Shown one piece after another: positions 63,079-64,000 of a stretch of 64,000 nucleotides of DNA. The notes below the pieces were generated by a model. The model ran no database searches and was not told where the DNA came from. It worked only from the letters and a program-made list of their open reading frames with translations. The translations under genes and the position numbers were made by a program. Position 1 is the first letter of the stretch. Each line of letters begins with the position of its first letter. This stretch comes from Cotesia glomerata (taxonomy: Eukaryota > Arthropoda > Insecta > Hymenoptera > Braconidae): contig NC_058159.1 of assembly GCF_020080835.1 (NCBI RefSeq), forward strand, positions 15,067,101 through 15,131,100. The letters are read 5' to 3'.

Positions 63079-64000
63079 GGTTAATAGAAGTACATCAGTT
63101 TTAAGATACAAATCAGAATATTCTCCTAATGTTTTTAAATTAAATTCTTTCCATACTGATTGAGCAAAAGCATATTCTTCATCTGATATATTTTCGTTCG
63201 ATAATTTAGAATAAAAATGTTGAATTTCAGGTAACTGTTTATCATTTAATTTATCATTACTGCTTATGTACTCATATGGAAAAACCCCTTTTCTCGTGAC
63301 TAATCTAAATTTTTCTGGATCATCATAATGAAGTTTAGTTATTTTTTTATCATCATCTTTTAGGTTTGATGCTAATTTATTTAAACTTGAGGCCATAAAT
63401 TTAAATGAGTCTATGAATCTTAGATTAACGCATGTTTTTTCAACATACTTAGTAAAAGAAATATAACGCTCTTTATTGATTGGTAATATTTCAATTTTAC
63501 CTTTGAAATTTGCAGCTAAAGACTTTATTATAAAATGAGAGTCATAACCGGACATATTATGAAAAACTACTGGTATAGTATGTGATTTTTTATAATTTAA
63601 ATTACATGATAAATGAGCAGGCCCTCTGTAATATCCAGTAAAATGATTATGATCATAACATTTATCTTGAGAATTTATAATTGACTTTTGACAAATATAG
63701 CAAATATTCGCGCGTTTATGATCTTCTAATTGCTGTTTCGTTAAAGGTTTCATAGGTATTGGATTTTTTAAGTATGAATCTACTTCAATTGCAAAATTTT
63801 TAAGTTTACCCACAAACCAATCAATGCAATTTTCTGAACGATTTATTTCAAATTTAGATAATTTATTGTTATAATTACAAAAGCGGTAAAATGCAATGCT
63901 GTGAGGAATATGAATATCCGTATCATCATCGATGGGTGTCAGTGTACATTCTAGATCTGCATAAATAACAAATGGTACAGTATCCTGATATTGAAAATTT
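63079..64000 (-). pseudogene. polB: Duplicated middle segment of Polinton polymerase B, runs off the window
   Basis: Open from the window edge to ~63049, spanning exonuclease I (YADLECTL), the zinc cluster (CYICQKS...CYDHNHFTGYYRG), exonuclease II (GYDSHF) and exonuclease III (YLKTDVLLL). It then joins at ~63079, out of frame, to N-terminal polymerase sequence (INRTHKNIGEFLTF). This segment is complete for the part deleted in the neighbouring pseudogene, so two polymerase copies appear to have recombined or been misjoined. Confidence 0.85.

Larger units (their letters stand above)
57465..64000. mobile_element. Polinton 3, left part, runs off the window
   Basis: The terminus AGTAGATAAGCAAGG aligns with the Polinton 1 end, then CCCCGATAAAGTAGATTCCTG and the TIR-internal motifs (ATCATCGATTTGGTGAT, CCCCAACAGCACAGCTGATA) follow in order. 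The gene order also matches Polinton 1: small 104-aa gene, then polymerase B on the minus strand. The polymerase is duplicated and deleted in parts, and a MITE is inserted between the two genes. The right end is outside the window, so the target duplication cannot be checked. Confidence 0.88.

Overview
The window looks like nuclear DNA of an insect, most likely a hymenopteran such as a parasitoid wasp (an inference from the mix of element families; no host housekeeping gene, rRNA or tRNA was recognised). It is AT-rich, full of microsatellites and consists almost entirely of mobile DNA nested in mobile DNA. Positions were worked out by eye from the sequence; no homology search was run.

Layout: 1-2075 is a GATATAT-rich satellite split by a broken Tc1/mariner element (400-1961). 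2871-25497 is a nearly complete Polinton/Maverick virus-like transposon with 758-bp terminal inverted repeats (TIRs) and a perfect 6-bp target duplication (TGCAAG). It carries protein-primed DNA polymerase B, a chromodomain integrase, a packaging ATPase (split by one in-frame stop), a phospholipase-A2-like minor capsid protein, an adenovirus-type cysteine protease, penton-like and major capsid proteins, a possible fibre-like protein and several small proteins. Between 9.2 and 15.7 kb it is invaded by a Dong/R4-like non-LTR fragment and a probable solo LTR. 25.5-31.3 kb holds flanking DNA, the left end of a second, different Polinton, a piggyBac-like MITE and two divergent spliced genes of unknown function. 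31.3-53.9 kb is a minus-strand Ty3/gypsy element with env; its env is split by an 11.8-kb plus-strand gypsy element (32408-44239; 4-bp duplication TTGT, tRNA-Pro type primer site). 53895-57417 is a DNA transposon with ~586-bp TIRs and an 8-bp duplication, lying in the LTR of the outer gypsy element and itself carrying further repeats. From 57465 to the window edge is the left end of a third Polinton, related to the first, with a rearranged polymerase gene and an 883-bp MITE whose empty site is preserved in Polinton 1.

How the genes work together: the Polinton TIRs carry inward-facing promoter-like elements. On the left they lead through a small leader intron to a ~104-aa protein seen in all three Polintons. 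The polymerase (replication), integrase (insertion) and capsid/ATPase/protease set (virion assembly) match the known Polinton plan. The most striking observation is a perfect A AAA AAC slippery heptamer two codons before the stop of the PLA2-like capsid gene. It lies exactly where the protease frame, which has no upstream AUG, opens in -1, which suggests that the protease is made by programmed ribosomal frameshifting.
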